This document shows positions 41,721 through 51,672 of a stretch of DNA of 64,000 bases, one piece after another. The stretch is taken from positions 310,001 through 374,000 of the forward strand of contig NZ_JBPSEH010000001.1 of NCBI RefSeq assembly GCF_051488685.1. Reading direction: 5' to 3'. The position numbers and the translations under genes were made by a program. The stretch is from Melioribacter sp051488685. Lineage in GTDB: Bacteria > Bacteroidota > Ignavibacteria > Ignavibacteriales > Melioribacteraceae. Positions within the stretch are counted from its first letter, which is position 1. Every line of letters begins with the position of its first letter. The notes below the pieces were generated by a model. It was not told where the DNA came from, ran no database searches, and saw nothing but the letters and a program-made list of their open reading frames with translations.

Positions 41721-44700
41721 TCAACCAAAAAATGCTTTTCGGAGGGATTTTTCGATAGCGTTTTTGAATGTAGTAAGATTGACCGGTTTACGAAAAACAA
41801 ATTCGACTCCTAACTTTTTGTATTCCTCTTCGATGGCGGGATTAATATCGCTACTAAGAATAATAACCGGTGGCTTGAATTTCAAATCTGCCAACGTCAA
41901 TTGTTTAACGAAATCGTAGCCATTCATAATCGGCATAAAATGATCGCTAATTATCAAAGCAGGCGATGTACTTTTAACTGCATCGAGAGCTTCTTTTCCG
42001 TTTTCGGCTTCGGCTATTGTATAGCCATCGATTAAGTTTTTAATCAATTTAGAATAGAGTATTCTGTCAGACTTAATATCATCCACAAGTAAAATTGTGG
42101 TGGAAGAGATAGGAATAGTAAAAATAAATTCAGAGCCTTTGCCGAACTGGCTCTTGACCTTTATATCTCCGCCGTGTTTAAGAATAATTTCCCGTACGAG
42201 AGATAAACCCAAACCGCTTCCTTTTTCACCGGCAGTTCCAGGTGTCGTAAATTTTGTATCAACTTTGAAAAGTTTTGGAATATCTTCCTCTTTAATTCCA
42301 GTACCAGTATCTTTAACTGAAAATGTCACGTTCTTGTTTTTTACATCGGGCACTGCACTGATTGTAATGGTACCTCCTGTGGGTGTAAATTTAATGGAGT
42401 TTGAAACGAGATTGTTAATTGCTTGAAGTAATAGATTTTCGTCTGCGTGAATAAGCAAATTATCGTCAACTTCAGATTTCAATTCGATTCCTTTTCTAAG
42501 AGCGGCGCCAGATAAAATTTGAATCGATTTATCGACCGCCTGCTTAGCTTTGATTTTCTTCGGTTCGAATTTGATTCTACCCGTTTGAAGACGTGTCCAA
42601 TCAAGCAGTGAATTAACCAGCTCCAGCATATTCCTGGCTGATTCTTCGATAAAACGTATGTACTGAGTTCGTTTTTCTTCCGTGAGATCTTTTTCGTTCA
42701 GAAGGAAATCGGTAAAGCCCAAAATTGAACTGAAGGGTGTACGCAAGTCGTGAGAAATAATTGAAATAAAGCGGTCTTTGGTTTCGTTTAATTCTTTCAA
42801 TTCACTTGCAGACCTCTTCAATTCGTCTTGAGCTCGTTTGGAAAGTGTAATATCGTTAACAATGCCGAAAATTTTAGTGATTTTTCCGCTACTGTCCCTC
42901 TGAACAGATATTTTATTCTCAATCCAGATTATATTACCAAGACTGTCGATTATACGGTATTCGAGTTTTTCAAAATTTTTGTCGGATAATTTATAAAGCC
43001 GTTTCAGGTTTTTAATAACATCAGAGAGGTCGTCGGGATGAATAATTTTTTTCCATAAAAAACGGTCGTTCAAAAATTGCTGGGGTTTATATCCAGTTAT
43101 TTTTTCGATTGCCGGCGTATAAAATACCTGCACTAATTTCCCTCTTATTCTTTCTGCAGTCCAGAAACTCTCGTCAATATTTTCTGTAATGCTCCGATAT
43201 CTTTCCTCCGAAAGTCGTAAAGCTTCGAGAGCTTTCTTTTGAGGCGTAATATCGCGTAATGACCAGACTATAAACTTTTCACCCTCAGCGTCGTAAGAAG
43301 AAACCGAACTTTCAAGTTCGATTGTCGATCCGTCTCCCTTCACCCCCTTGAATTCAAAACGTGAGGGCGACTCTTTTCCTTCTTCCAGACTCTGAATGTT
43401 TCTTCCCACCTTCATAATATCGTCAACGTCAACAAAATCGAGCGGGTCCTTACCGATAATTTCACTTGCGCTTTTATATCCGAACATTTTAACGAAAGCT
43501 TCGTTGACAAGGAACAGTTTTCTTCTATTGATAAGAGCAATGCCGTCGTGCGAAGCCTCGAAAATCGACCGTATAAGCATTAAATCTTTTTCAGCTTCTT
43601 TCAACATCGAAATGTCCGTTAAAAATACATTATAATAAATCGGCATTCCCCTATCGTCGTAAACAGTCGATATACTGGCATGAACGTAAATTTTCTGGTC
43701 GTGTTTCGTTATGAGAGGAAGTTCGATAGTTTCCTTTTTTATTTCCTCCAGTTCATGGAGATTAAATCCATTTGTCATTAAATAATATGGTTCAATTAAA
43801 TCCACAAAGTAAAGCGAAGTAATTTCCTGTTCGGTATAACTGAACGATTGCAACATTGCAGGATTTGCATATTGAATTTTCCCATTCAGATCAAGAATGC
43901 AAATGAACTCCTGTGTGTGAGTCACTATTTTTCTGAATTGCTCTTCTGAATTTTTAAGTTCCAGTTCTTTACGAATCCTCAATGTGGAGTCGGTGCAGAT
44001 AAACACGAAATATTCTTTTATTCCTTCTTTTAATTTTGCAATACGAATTGTATAATACTCGGCAGATTGATTATCGTCGCCCAGTTTTACAAGATCATCG
44101 ACATACTTGTTATCGATCAATTTTTGAGATACAGTATGCAGATAATTCCTGTCGATTTTAGGAAATAATCTGGAAGCTTCATTGCCGTAGACTTCGCTCC
44201 TTTTTAAACCGAAGAGCCGCGCAGCCGATTCGTTCCAGTAAACGATACGGTTCATATCGTCGGTCAAAAAAACCGCATCGACCATATTGGAAATAATATA
44301 CTCGTACTTTCTAAGTTCTTTTATTTCTTCCTGAAGTAATTCTTTTTCTTTCCTATCGATTTCTTTATTTCGAATAAGCAACAATAAATTGCCGTCTAAT
44401 GGAATCAATGCCACAACAGCAATCTGTTGTCGGTCATCTTTAACATACGGAATTTCCATCCATATCGTTGAATTCGACTTTTCGATTTGTTCAAGAAGCT
44501 TTTTAAATAAAATGCCAGATAGACGTTTCGGCTTTTCTTCTTTTGATGTTGCTGCCTCGAAAAGAAAATTATACCGCCAGCACTCTTCAGAGGAATAATT
44601 GATCTTACCGTCCACGTCGCAAATCAAATAGCAATCGCAAATCGATTCGAAAATCTTTTTATAATTCAGTCCGCCGCTTTCGCCATAAGAATACTTATAT

Positions 44701-45077
44701 TTAATGTCCTCAAGTACAACTACACCGCCTTCAAACTGGCGCTCTAAAATGACTGGCACATATTTAATAAGAACAGCCATCCTTTCGCCAGCAGCAGTTA
44801 CTGACGAATAAATTTCCTTTTCGAAGGGCTGATTTTCTTTGAGAATAGAATAGATCTCTTTATCTTCAAATAGACCGATCTTTTCAATATTCTCGCCAGT
44901 TATATCAGCCGACTCAACGTGCTTAATACCTTTAAAACCAAAGAATGTCTGATTGACAAAACGTACTTTGAATTCATTTGAAAAGATCAAAATACCTACA
45001 GGTGCGGCTTCAAACATCGCTCTTAGTTTCAGCATCTTACCGCCAGAAGTATATTTATCTTCGCTGTATTCTGTCAT
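41721..45077 (-). CDS. Six-PAS hybrid histidine kinase with C-terminal receiver
   Basis: A 1118-residue soluble hybrid kinase without membrane helices. Domains: six PAS-like segments at about 15-125, 138-235 (degenerate), 255-370, 375-490, 495-615 and 620-745; HisKA with ISHDLRTPFSSILGF near 770; HATPase with NNLVSNSIKFTPTGG, DTGTGI and GSGLGLSLVREI; and a receiver from about 995 with DHFMPIMNGYDF (phospho-Asp) and KPVN. It probably integrates redox or small-molecule cues in the cytosol. No partner is adjacent. The start at 45077 is the first methionine; ATG at residue 15 (MLKLRAMF) is an alternative. Confidence 0.9.
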   Translation of the reverse strand: MTEYSEDKYTSGGKMLKLRAMFEAAPVGILIFSNEFKVRFVNQTFFGFKGIKHVESADITGENIEKIGLFEDKEIYSILKENQPFEKEIYSSVTAAGERMAVLIKYVPVILERQFEGGVVVLEDIKYKYSYGESGGLNYKKIFESICDCYLICDVDGKINYSSEECWRYNFLFEAATSKEEKPKRLSGILFKKLLEQIEKSNSTIWMEIPYVKDDRQQIAVVALIPLDGNLLLLIRNKEIDRKEKELLQEEIKELRKYEYIISNMVDAVFLTDDMNRIVYWNESAARLFGLKRSEVYGNEASRLFPKIDRNYLHTVSQKLIDNKYVDDLVKLGDDNQSAEYYTIRIAKLKEGIKEYFVFICTDSTLRIRKELELKNSEEQFRKIVTHTQEFICILDLNGKIQYANPAMLQSFSYTEQEITSLYFVDLIEPYYLMTNGFNLHELEEIKKETIELPLITKHDQKIYVHASISTVYDDRGMPIYYNVFLTDISMLKEAEKDLMLIRSIFEASHDGIALINRRKLFLVNEAFVKMFGYKSASEIIGKDPLDFVDVDDIMKVGRNIQSLEEGKESPSRFEFKGVKGDGSTIELESSVSSYDAEGEKFIVWSLRDITPQKKALEALRLSEERYRSITENIDESFWTAERIRGKLVQVFYTPAIEKITGYKPQQFLNDRFLWKKIIHPDDLSDVIKNLKRLYKLSDKNFEKLEYRIIDSLGNIIWIENKISVQRDSSGKITKIFGIVNDITLSKRAQDELKRSASELKELNETKDRFISIISHDLRTPFSSILGFTDFLLNEKDLTEEKRTQYIRFIEESARNMLELVNSLLDWTRLQTGRIKFEPKKIKAKQAVDKSIQILSGAALRKGIELKSEVDDNLLIHADENLLLQAINNLVSNSIKFTPTGGTITISAVPDVKNKNVTFSVKDTGTGIKEEDIPKLFKVDTKFTTPGTAGEKGSGLGLSLVREIILKHGGDIKVKSQFGKGSEFIFTIPISSTTILLVDDIKSDRILYSKLIKNLIDGYTIAEAENGKEALDAVKSTSPALIISDHFMPIMNGYDFVKQLTLADLKFKPPVIILSSDINPAIEEEYKKLGVEFVFRKPVNLTTFKNAIEKSLRKAFFG

Positions 45078-45137
45078 AAAAGTGGTTCATTTGCTTACAT
45101 CAATTTATAAATTTAAGCGGATATAATCATAGAGATT

Positions 45138-46373
45138 TTACTTAAGAATGAGCAGTTTGCGAATTTCGCTTCCGCTCTCTGTAATTAAAGCGTAGTAATA
45201 AATGCCACTTGCGAGCTTACCCTCAGGAGCAAAGTTAGTCTGGTATAAGCCTTTTGCGTGATATCTATCGACCAGACTTGCCACTTCCCTGCCGGTAAGA
45301 TCATAAATTTTTAATTTCGCATTCCCATCATTTGCAAGGAAATAACTAATTACAGTAGAGCTGTTAAACGGATTTGGATAATTTTGATAAAGAATGTTTA
45401 CGAGTGGAATTTGTCCCTCTTTAGATAAAATTTCAGCTCTTGAAGAAACCGATGCCAGTGCAAGCTGTGTCATTTTTTTATAAAAGTCGTAATTGATGCG
45501 CCACATCTGATCCATAGGTGAATGATAATAAGGGTTGAAATCGTTCGGTGTATCTTTGGGTGAATAAAAATCTTCAATAAGTAAAACCGCAGGATAGTTT
45601 TGCAACCAGAAAGAATAATGGTCGCTACGTGAAGTGCCAGGATAGATTAATTCAATATCGAGATTAATTAGATAATTTTTGTTAATCGATATAATTTCCT
45701 CTGCAAGCAGCGAAGTAAGCGGTTTGCCATCTGAATGGAGGTCGGCTTTAAAGTCGTTGTTGCCGTCCCATCCAATCATATCAAGATTAATAACGGCAAT
45801 AATCGAGTCGCCTCTGAGTGCAGCATTTGTAGCATAAAAATTACTGCCGTGCAATCCCTGTTCTTCGTTGTCCCAGAACGCATAGACCACAGAATATTTA
45901 GTATCGTAACTCGAAATTATGCGCGCTGTCTCGATAACTGCAGCGGTGCCAGAACCATTGTCGTCGGCTCCAGGTGCGTCTCCTTTCGACGGCATGCTGT
46001 CATAATGCGCACAAATAATCACATAACGATTTGATGCAGCTCTCCCTTTTTGGACTACTATAATATTTTCAATATTTTCGCCGTCCTCTTCAAATTTTTC
46101 GACCTCGACTTTCAAACCGTAAGAACTTAATTTTGCGATCAAATATTCGCGTGCATAAACATTTCCCGGGCTTTCTTTGTGTCTGGATGTAATCTTTTTA
46201 TATCCACCGTTGATATAAAACGAGTCGACTCCAGTCAGAATTCTCAGATTTGCTTTCAGACTGTCGACGTTTACCTTATTGATGGCATTGAATATCAGGT
46301 AATCCGTCTGACCATTAATGGAGACGGCGTAGTTTAAGAACAGGAGAAGTGTTCTAATATATTTTTTCAGCAT
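45138..46373 (-). CDS. Secreted M28-family metallopeptidase with T9SS domain
   Basis: A 411-residue exported aminopeptidase-like enzyme. Signal peptide at residues 1-22, then the M28 domain: YVIICAHYDSMPSKGDAPGADDNGSGTAAVIE (zinc His and bridging Asp), WDNEEQGLHGS (Glu catalytic pair), NLDMIGWDGN and a late DHYSFW histidine. The C-terminus (about residues 325-411) is a type IX sorting domain with NYPNPFNSSTVISYFL and DLTGREVASL. Predicted to be exported and attached or released at the surface, degrading peptides. Stands alone, divergent from the FabK-like gene. Confidence 0.9.
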   Translation of the reverse strand: MLKKYIRTLLLFLNYAVSINGQTDYLIFNAINKVNVDSLKANLRILTGVDSFYINGGYKKITSRHKESPGNVYAREYLIAKLSSYGLKVEVEKFEEDGENIENIIVVQKGRAASNRYVIICAHYDSMPSKGDAPGADDNGSGTAAVIETARIISSYDTKYSVVYAFWDNEEQGLHGSNFYATNAALRGDSIIAVINLDMIGWDGNNDFKADLHSDGKPLTSLLAEEIISINKNYLINLDIELIYPGTSRSDHYSFWLQNYPAVLLIEDFYSPKDTPNDFNPYYHSPMDQMWRINYDFYKKMTQLALASVSSRAEILSKEGQIPLVNILYQNYPNPFNSSTVISYFLANDGNAKLKIYDLTGREVASLVDRYHAKGLYQTNFAPEGKLASGIYYYALITESGSEIRKLLILK

Positions 46374-46473
46374 ACGATATTGTCTAAAATCGGTTTATAA
46401 TTTACAAATAATCTATTAATTATTTCCATTATATTGCTTATTTAATATGTCTTTATGAATTTAAACGTAGCGA

Positions 46474-47436
46474 GTGGCAATGATAATTCAAAATAACATA
46501 ACGAAATTATTCGGCATTCGATATCCGATAATTCAAGCTGGGATGGTATGGGTAAGTGGGTGGAAACTGGCATCTGCAGTATCGGAAGCGGGTTGTCTCG
46601 GCTTAATTGGCGCTGGCTCGATGAAACCCGAAATTTTAAGAGAACATATTGACAAATGCAGAAGTGCCACCGATAAACCGTTCGGGGTTAACATTCCTCT
46701 GTTGCGCGAGGACGCAGCCGATTTAATTGAAACGGTAATTGAGAACGACGTAAAGATTGTATTCACGTCAGCTGGCCATCCTGGTAAGTTTATTGACAAA
46801 TTAAAAGCGAAAGAAATTACAGTGGTTCATGTTGTCCCTTCACTGAAATATGCTCTAAAAGCTCAATCCGCTGGGTGCGATGCCGTTGTGGGCGAAGGAA
46901 TTGAAGCAGGCGGTCACAATGGGATTGACGAAATAACCACTTTCAGTCTTATTCCACAATTAAAAGATTCTATCGGCATACCAATTATAGCGGCGGGTGG
47001 AATTTCAAACGGCAGATCGATCGCCGCTGCTATGGCGCTCGGTGCCGAAGGAGTACAAATCGGGACACGCTTTGCCGCTACAATTGAATCCTCGGCACAT
47101 ATTGATTATAAAAAGAAATTGGTCGAATCCGAAAACGAAGATTCAGTATTGATCCTCAGAAAAATTGCACCTGTTAGAGTAATCAAAAACCGTTTTGCTC
47201 TGGAATTAAAAGAACTCGAAGAATCAGGCGCAGACAAAACCCTGCTTTTAAATAAATTAGGTCGTAAACGGGAACGACTCGGAATTTTTGAAGGCGATCT
47301 TGAAAACGGACTTTTAGAAGCAGGACAATCCCTCAATTCAATCAAAGAAATTCTTCCTGCAAAAATTGTAATTGAGAATCTATTGAAAGAAACAGTCGAT
47401 GCAATAAAAAATCTAAGGGATATTTGCAATGAATAA
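46474..47436 (+). CDS. FabK / nitronate monooxygenase-family flavoprotein
   Basis: A 320-residue TIM-barrel flavoprotein. It has the family signatures YPIIQAGMVWVSGWKLASAVSEAGCLGLIG, GEGIEAGGHNG and PIIAAGGISNGRSIAAAMALGAEGVQIGTRF. The family contains enoyl-ACP reductase FabK and nitronate monooxygenases, which cannot be separated on these motifs alone. The following gene overlaps it by 8 bases and is a cysteine-motif protein of unknown function, so the pair may share a task. GTG 46474 and ATG 46480 are both possible starts. Confidence 0.8.
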   Translation: MAMIIQNNITKLFGIRYPIIQAGMVWVSGWKLASAVSEAGCLGLIGAGSMKPEILREHIDKCRSATDKPFGVNIPLLREDAADLIETVIENDVKIVFTSAGHPGKFIDKLKAKEITVVHVVPSLKYALKAQSAGCDAVVGEGIEAGGHNGIDEITTFSLIPQLKDSIGIPIIAAGGISNGRSIAAAMALGAEGVQIGTRFAATIESSAHIDYKKKLVESENEDSVLILRKIAPVRVIKNRFALELKELEESGADKTLLLNKLGRKRERLGIFEGDLENGLLEAGQSLNSIKEILPAKIVIENLLKETVDAIKNLRDICNE

Positions 47437-48139
47437 CGAACCGCAGACATTAGAATATATCTATACTTTTAAATTCGAAGACGGATCGGAAAAAGTTTTT
47501 ACTATTCAGCTTGATGCCGAGACGCTCAATATTATTACCCGCGAGACGGAGGAAATTCCCGAATGGGCATACAATTCCGACTTTCCCTGTAATTCTGAAA
47601 AGTGCAATAACTCAAACACTCAATACTGCCCCATTGCGCTGCACCTCGATAAGATAATAAGATTCTTCAGCGACAGAGTTTCCTACGAAAAGGTCTTTAT
47701 AACCGCCGATATAAACGGAAGACATTATTCAAAAGAGACTACTATCCAAAACGCAGTAAGCAGTTTAATCGGAATTATAATGCCTAGCAGCGGATGTCCC
47801 ATACTCGGTAAATTAAAACCTCTGGTTAAATATCATTTACCTTTTTCATCAATTGAAGAAACCGAATATCGCGTTTATTCGATGTATTTGTTTGCTCAAT
47901 ATCTCAGACATTTAAAAGGATTGGATGCCGATTGGGAAATGAAGCACCTGCACGATTTATATGCACAAATTCTCGATATCAATCGCATAATATCACAAAA
48001 AATTGCACAACTCGAAAACCAGGATGCCAGTTGCAATGCAATTATAGCACTCGACAATTTTGCACAGTTCATCAGCTTTAACCTTGAGGAGAGCGACTTT
48101 TCCAGCTACGATAAAATATTCAGAGTCTGGTTCGATTAA
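47429..48139 (+). CDS. Conserved hypothetical cysteine-motif protein
   Basis: A 236-residue soluble protein I do not recognise by name. Near the N-terminus is a beta-rich segment (YIYTFKFEDGSEKVFTIQLD), then a cysteine cluster Cys54-x4-Cys59-x7-Cys67 followed by PIALHLDKII, then a mostly helical region, including a glycine/cysteine loop MPSSGCPILGKLKP. The cysteines could bind metal or a cluster. It starts inside the end of the FabK-like gene, indicating coupled expression. It is convergent with the cytochrome-porin gene. Confidence 0.65.
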   Translation: MNNEPQTLEYIYTFKFEDGSEKVFTIQLDAETLNIITRETEEIPEWAYNSDFPCNSEKCNNSNTQYCPIALHLDKIIRFFSDRVSYEKVFITADINGRHYSKETTIQNAVSSLIGIIMPSSGCPILGKLKPLVKYHLPFSSIEETEYRVYSMYLFAQYLRHLKGLDADWEMKHLHDLYAQILDINRIISQKIAQLENQDASCNAIIALDNFAQFISFNLEESDFSSYDKIFRVWFD

Positions 48140-49248
48140 TACCAGAAGTGAAATTGAAGCACAAAGGCATTGTTCTTAATTCCCGCCGATTCGAGATTTA
48201 TTCTGTACTGTGGCCTGACTTCAATAAAACTGTACGGAAAAAATTCAAATCCAAGAATTATATGCTCGAATTCATTGTCCGGCGTAGAATCGTCATAATC
48301 GAAGTAATCATATCGAACTATAGCATCGATGCCCACGTAAACTTTATAAGCGGCTTCCAGCATTACAGCTCTGCTGTAGATTCCTTCAGCCACATAATTC
48401 CGAGCAATATCGTATTCTCCCATAAGCGAGAAGTATTTTAATCCGAACCCAGCAAAACCACCATACATTTTAGATTGAAGTGATGAAGACAAAACTTTCC
48501 TTTCGAAGGCTACGTAAGAAGCGCCTACAAGTATGTTAGCATCTCCCATTTGTCGGGTAGTTTCGAATCGCAATGTAAAAGTCGGGTCGCTCGAAAATAA
48601 TGAACTTGATTTTGGTTTCCCCATACTTGCTGTAATTAATGTATTGTCAGTTAAATACGCTCCCAATTCAATGCCAGTTTCAATATAAAATGGATTATAG
48701 AACATCCCCTGAATTCTTCCGAGTGAAAAAAGCAGACCGAAATCCCCGCCTTTTGAATACGCCGTATGATCGTCGATACGTATTCCGTAATAGGGAACGA
48801 AGGAACCCACTTTTATGTAGCTCTCGTTCGGTAAAATGCGCCCCACGGCATAGGCTTCCCAGATAGATTGTACAAAATCGTATCGTGTAATAACGTCGAT
48901 CTTTTCGGATATTGAAGCGTTCATATAGAGACTCCCACTCATGTCCTGGAAGTCGGAACGATTCTTTTCCTGTGAATAAAGTATTTGTGTTCTGTAGTCG
49001 AATCCGATAATTAAATTATCCGTAATAGCTGGCGACAGGGGAAGATCTTTTTGATGCGGAGAAATCAAACTCAGCGTGTTCTTTCCAAAATAAAATCCGT
49101 CCTCGTTCCTTATAATGCCACCTGTTGGATTAACGTGACAATCGACACAACGGTCACCCTGTTTAATTGCAAAACGAGGTAAGGCTATTATTTCGGAAAT
49201 CATAAAAAGTCCGAATAAAAGAGAAAAGATTTTCATATTTCTTCGCAT
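48136..49248 (-). CDS. Cyc2-like fused monoheme cytochrome c / outer-membrane porin
   Basis: A 370-residue exported protein: signal peptide (about residues 1-22), a heme site CVDCH (Cys34, Cys37, His38) embedded in LPRFAIKQGDRCVDCHVNPTGG, and about 300 residues of amphipathic beta-strands ending in the aromatic FHFWY, typical of an outer-membrane barrel. The P-x-FA-x-x-x-G-x-x-CxxCH pattern and the barrel resemble Cyc2, the fused cytochrome-porin used in extracellular electron transfer. It shares the CHVNP-x-GG-x-x-RN motif with its neighbour at 49251 and follows it by two bases. Function as electron conduit is inference. Either ATG 49248 or 49236 could be the start. Confidence 0.75.
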   Translation of the reverse strand: MRRNMKIFSLLFGLFMISEIIALPRFAIKQGDRCVDCHVNPTGGIIRNEDGFYFGKNTLSLISPHQKDLPLSPAITDNLIIGFDYRTQILYSQEKNRSDFQDMSGSLYMNASISEKIDVITRYDFVQSIWEAYAVGRILPNESYIKVGSFVPYYGIRIDDHTAYSKGGDFGLLFSLGRIQGMFYNPFYIETGIELGAYLTDNTLITASMGKPKSSSLFSSDPTFTLRFETTRQMGDANILVGASYVAFERKVLSSSLQSKMYGGFAGFGLKYFSLMGEYDIARNYVAEGIYSRAVMLEAAYKVYVGIDAIVRYDYFDYDDSTPDNEFEHIILGFEFFPYSFIEVRPQYRINLESAGIKNNAFVLQFHFWY

Positions 49249-49250
49249 AA

Positions 49251-49925
49251 TTATTTAAGCAAAATCATTCGAGCTGATTTGTTAAAATGACCCGCTTGAA
49301 TCGAATAAATATAAACTCCAGCTGCCACACTTATGTTATTGTTATCTTTACCGTTCCATTCAAATTGATATGTACCTGCAGGATAATTACCATTTACGAG
49401 CGTTCTGATTTCCTGCCCTTTTATATCATAAATTTTCAGCGTTACAAATTCACTGCGCGGAATGGTAAATGAAATATTAGTCGAAGGATTAAATGGATTT
49501 GGGAAATTGTTATGAAGTTCATACTTTGCCGACAAAATAATATCGTCGAGTGATGTAGGAGCTGGTTTACTATTTGGATCGCCAGGATTTGTAACAAGGT
49601 TTATGTCCCCTGGATTTGGCTGACCCGTACGCCACAATCCGGCAGGATCTTGCAATTCCTGACCGTTAGTAAAACCATCGCCATCTGAATCGATATTTGC
49701 CAGATTTTCATTCCAGAAATCCTCAAAACCGCCAGGTGAAACAAGCGCTTCGACTGCTTTTCCAAATGAATTTCTTACTCCGCCTCCAGAAGGATTTACA
49801 TGACAATTTGCACAATCAAATTTATTTCCGTTCGGAATCTTCGAAGTACGAAACCCTCTTGAAATTAATATTGTTGTAGATACGAAAAACGACAGGACTA
49901 TAGCCACTCTGATTAACTTAGACAT
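49251..49925 (-). CDS. T9SS-exported monoheme protein with CHVNPSGGGVRN motif
   Basis: A 224-residue exported protein from ATG 49925 behind GGAGG (a frame back to 49976 is longer but less likely). Signal peptide at 1-22, one heme motif CANCH (Cys38, Cys41, His42) in a temptin-like segment followed by GGGVRNSFGKAVE, a calcium-binding-like IDSDGDGFTNGQEL repeat, and a type IX sorting domain with NFPNPFNPSTNISFTIP and DIKGQEIRTL. Predicted to be on the cell surface. It forms a two-gene operon with the Cyc2-like porin, so it may be its electron-exchange partner outside the membrane. Confidence 0.8.
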   Translation of the reverse strand: MSKLIRVAIVLSFFVSTTILISRGFRTSKIPNGNKFDCANCHVNPSGGGVRNSFGKAVEALVSPGGFEDFWNENLANIDSDGDGFTNGQELQDPAGLWRTGQPNPGDINLVTNPGDPNSKPAPTSLDDIILSAKYELHNNFPNPFNPSTNISFTIPRSEFVTLKIYDIKGQEIRTLVNGNYPAGTYQFEWNGKDNNNISVAAGVYIYSIQAGHFNKSARMILLK

Positions 49926-50043
49926 AAAGCCTCCGTTTGATAAATTCAAAACAGAGGAGTGCTCATACAAGTTCATTGCCGATGGGCAAAGTTAAAATTC
50001 TTTTTATATATTAGATATTAACAATTAGTTTGAAAGGAAAAAA

Positions 50044-50505
50044 ATGGAGTATTATCCGACATTATTAACATTCCATATAATATTTGCAGGCGGCTGGATT
50101 TTCAGCGCATTGATAGATCAACCTTTTAAGAATTATATTAATGAAGCAAACACGAAAGATAAACTGGTAGAGCTATATCTCGTGTTGACTAATAAACTGG
50201 GGATGGTAGCTTCAATAGGCATATTACTCACCGGTATTTTGATGGTCATCTTCAATCCGGTCTATGGCTTTTTTGAATTTACATCTAATCACTGGCTCTT
50301 ATCAAAACAAATACTAATGGTTGTCATTCTTTTGATAATTTTTATATACGTTATACCCACCTCAAAGGTCCTCAGAAAGAGTATAAAAGAAAAGAGTGAT
50401 GAACTGAATACTAATTTGAAAAAAATCTATAAATTAAATACGATTGTAAACGTTCTGGTATTAATTAATTTTCTTTTTGCAATAACGCATCGATTTTTCG
50501 GATAA
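50044..50505 (+). CDS. Four-helix membrane protein, DUF2269-like
   Basis: A 153-residue integral membrane protein with four hydrophobic segments (about 5-25, 53-75, 85-108 and 130-150) and a charged loop near 110-125. Short polar/conserved HIIFAGGWIFSALI and LLTGILMVI segments resemble the DUF2269/CopD-like membrane group, but the match is loose. It lies 9 bases before dxr, probably in the same transcript. Function unknown. Confidence 0.55.
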   Translation: MEYYPTLLTFHIIFAGGWIFSALIDQPFKNYINEANTKDKLVELYLVLTNKLGMVASIGILLTGILMVIFNPVYGFFEFTSNHWLLSKQILMVVILLIIFIYVIPTSKVLRKSIKEKSDELNTNLKKIYKLNTIVNVLVLINFLFAITHRFFG

Positions 50506-50514
50506 TCGGAAATA

Positions 50515-51660
50515 ATGAAAAACATATTAGTATTAGGTTCAACTGGCTCCATCGGTAAAAACGCCCTGAGGCTGGTCAAGGAGTTTAGGGACGAGTTTAA
50601 AATTGCGGGATTAACAGCCCACAGTAACATCGATTTGCTGGAAAAGCAGATAGAAGAATTTAACCCTCCGGCAGTGGTGGTCGGTGACGAACAAAATGCA
50701 AAAATCTTAAAAGAAAGGATTAATGGGCGCTGTGAAATTCTTTACGGTGAAGATGGTCTTATAGAAATTGCCCAAAGAAACAATTACGACATTCTACTTT
50801 CTGCCATCGTTGGCTTTGCAGGTCTGAAACCAACTATTGAATCGATTAAACTCGGTAAGAGGATTGCACTTGCCAACAAAGAGACTCTGGTAGTAGCTGG
50901 CGAATTAATAATGGAACTTGCAAGGCAATTTAATTCAGAAATTATTCCGGTCGATTCCGAACATAGCGCAATTTTTCAATGCTTGCAGGGTGAATCGAAA
51001 AAAGAGATAGATAAAATCATTTTAACAGCTTCTGGGGGACCTTTCTTAAACAGAAACAAAGCTGATTTCGAAAGCGTTACAATTCAAGAAGCTCTCAGCC
51101 ATCCTAATTGGAATATGGGTAATAAAATTACGATTGACTCCGCTACGATGATGAACAAAGGACTTGAAGTAATAGAAGCTTATTGGTTGTTCGGATTAAA
51201 AAAAGAACAAATCGAAGTTTTAATTCATCCGCAATCTGTCATTCATTCGATGGTTGCATTTCAAGACGGCTCAATCAAAGCGCAATTGAGTACGCCCGAT
51301 ATGAAACTGCCAATTCTCTATGCACTAACATATCCCAGCAGACTCAATTATGGCGGCGTTAAGACAGACTTCAAAAAAATTGCGCAACTGACGTTTTTTG
51401 AGCCAGATTTTGATAAATTTGTATGTCTTAAATTGGCATACAATGCTATCGAAAGTGGAGGCATTGCACCCTGCATATTAAATGCAGCAAACGAACTTGC
51501 GGTTGATAAATTTTTGTCGGGTAAAATCAAGTTTTCCCAAATTCCCGAATTAATTGAAGATGCGCTCGTCAATCTTTATGAAGATGTAGAATTGTCGTTA
51601 GAAATTATTGAAAAATACGACCAGAGAACGCGCAATTACATAAACAATAGATATAAATAA
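50515..51660 (+). CDS. dxr: 1-deoxy-D-xylulose-5-phosphate reductoisomerase
   Basis: Second enzyme of the MEP isoprenoid route; makes 2-C-methyl-D-erythritol 4-phosphate with NADPH and a divalent metal. The 381-residue protein has the NADPH loop LGSTGSIGKNAL, ANKETLVVAGE, the metal/substrate motif PVDSEHSAIFQCL, and HPNWNMGNKITIDSATMMNKGLEVIEA. It is full length. rseP follows after 12 bases, a frequent neighbour pair, so they are probably co-transcribed. Confidence 0.97.
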   Translation: MKNILVLGSTGSIGKNALRLVKEFRDEFKIAGLTAHSNIDLLEKQIEEFNPPAVVVGDEQNAKILKERINGRCEILYGEDGLIEIAQRNNYDILLSAIVGFAGLKPTIESIKLGKRIALANKETLVVAGELIMELARQFNSEIIPVDSEHSAIFQCLQGESKKEIDKIILTASGGPFLNRNKADFESVTIQEALSHPNWNMGNKITIDSATMMNKGLEVIEAYWLFGLKKEQIEVLIHPQSVIHSMVAFQDGSIKAQLSTPDMKLPILYALTYPSRLNYGGVKTDFKKIAQLTFFEPDFDKFVCLKLAYNAIESGGIAPCILNAANELAVDKFLSGKIKFSQIPELIEDALVNLYEDVELSLEIIEKYDQRTRNYINNRYK

Positions 51661-51672
51661 AAAAAGAATGTT

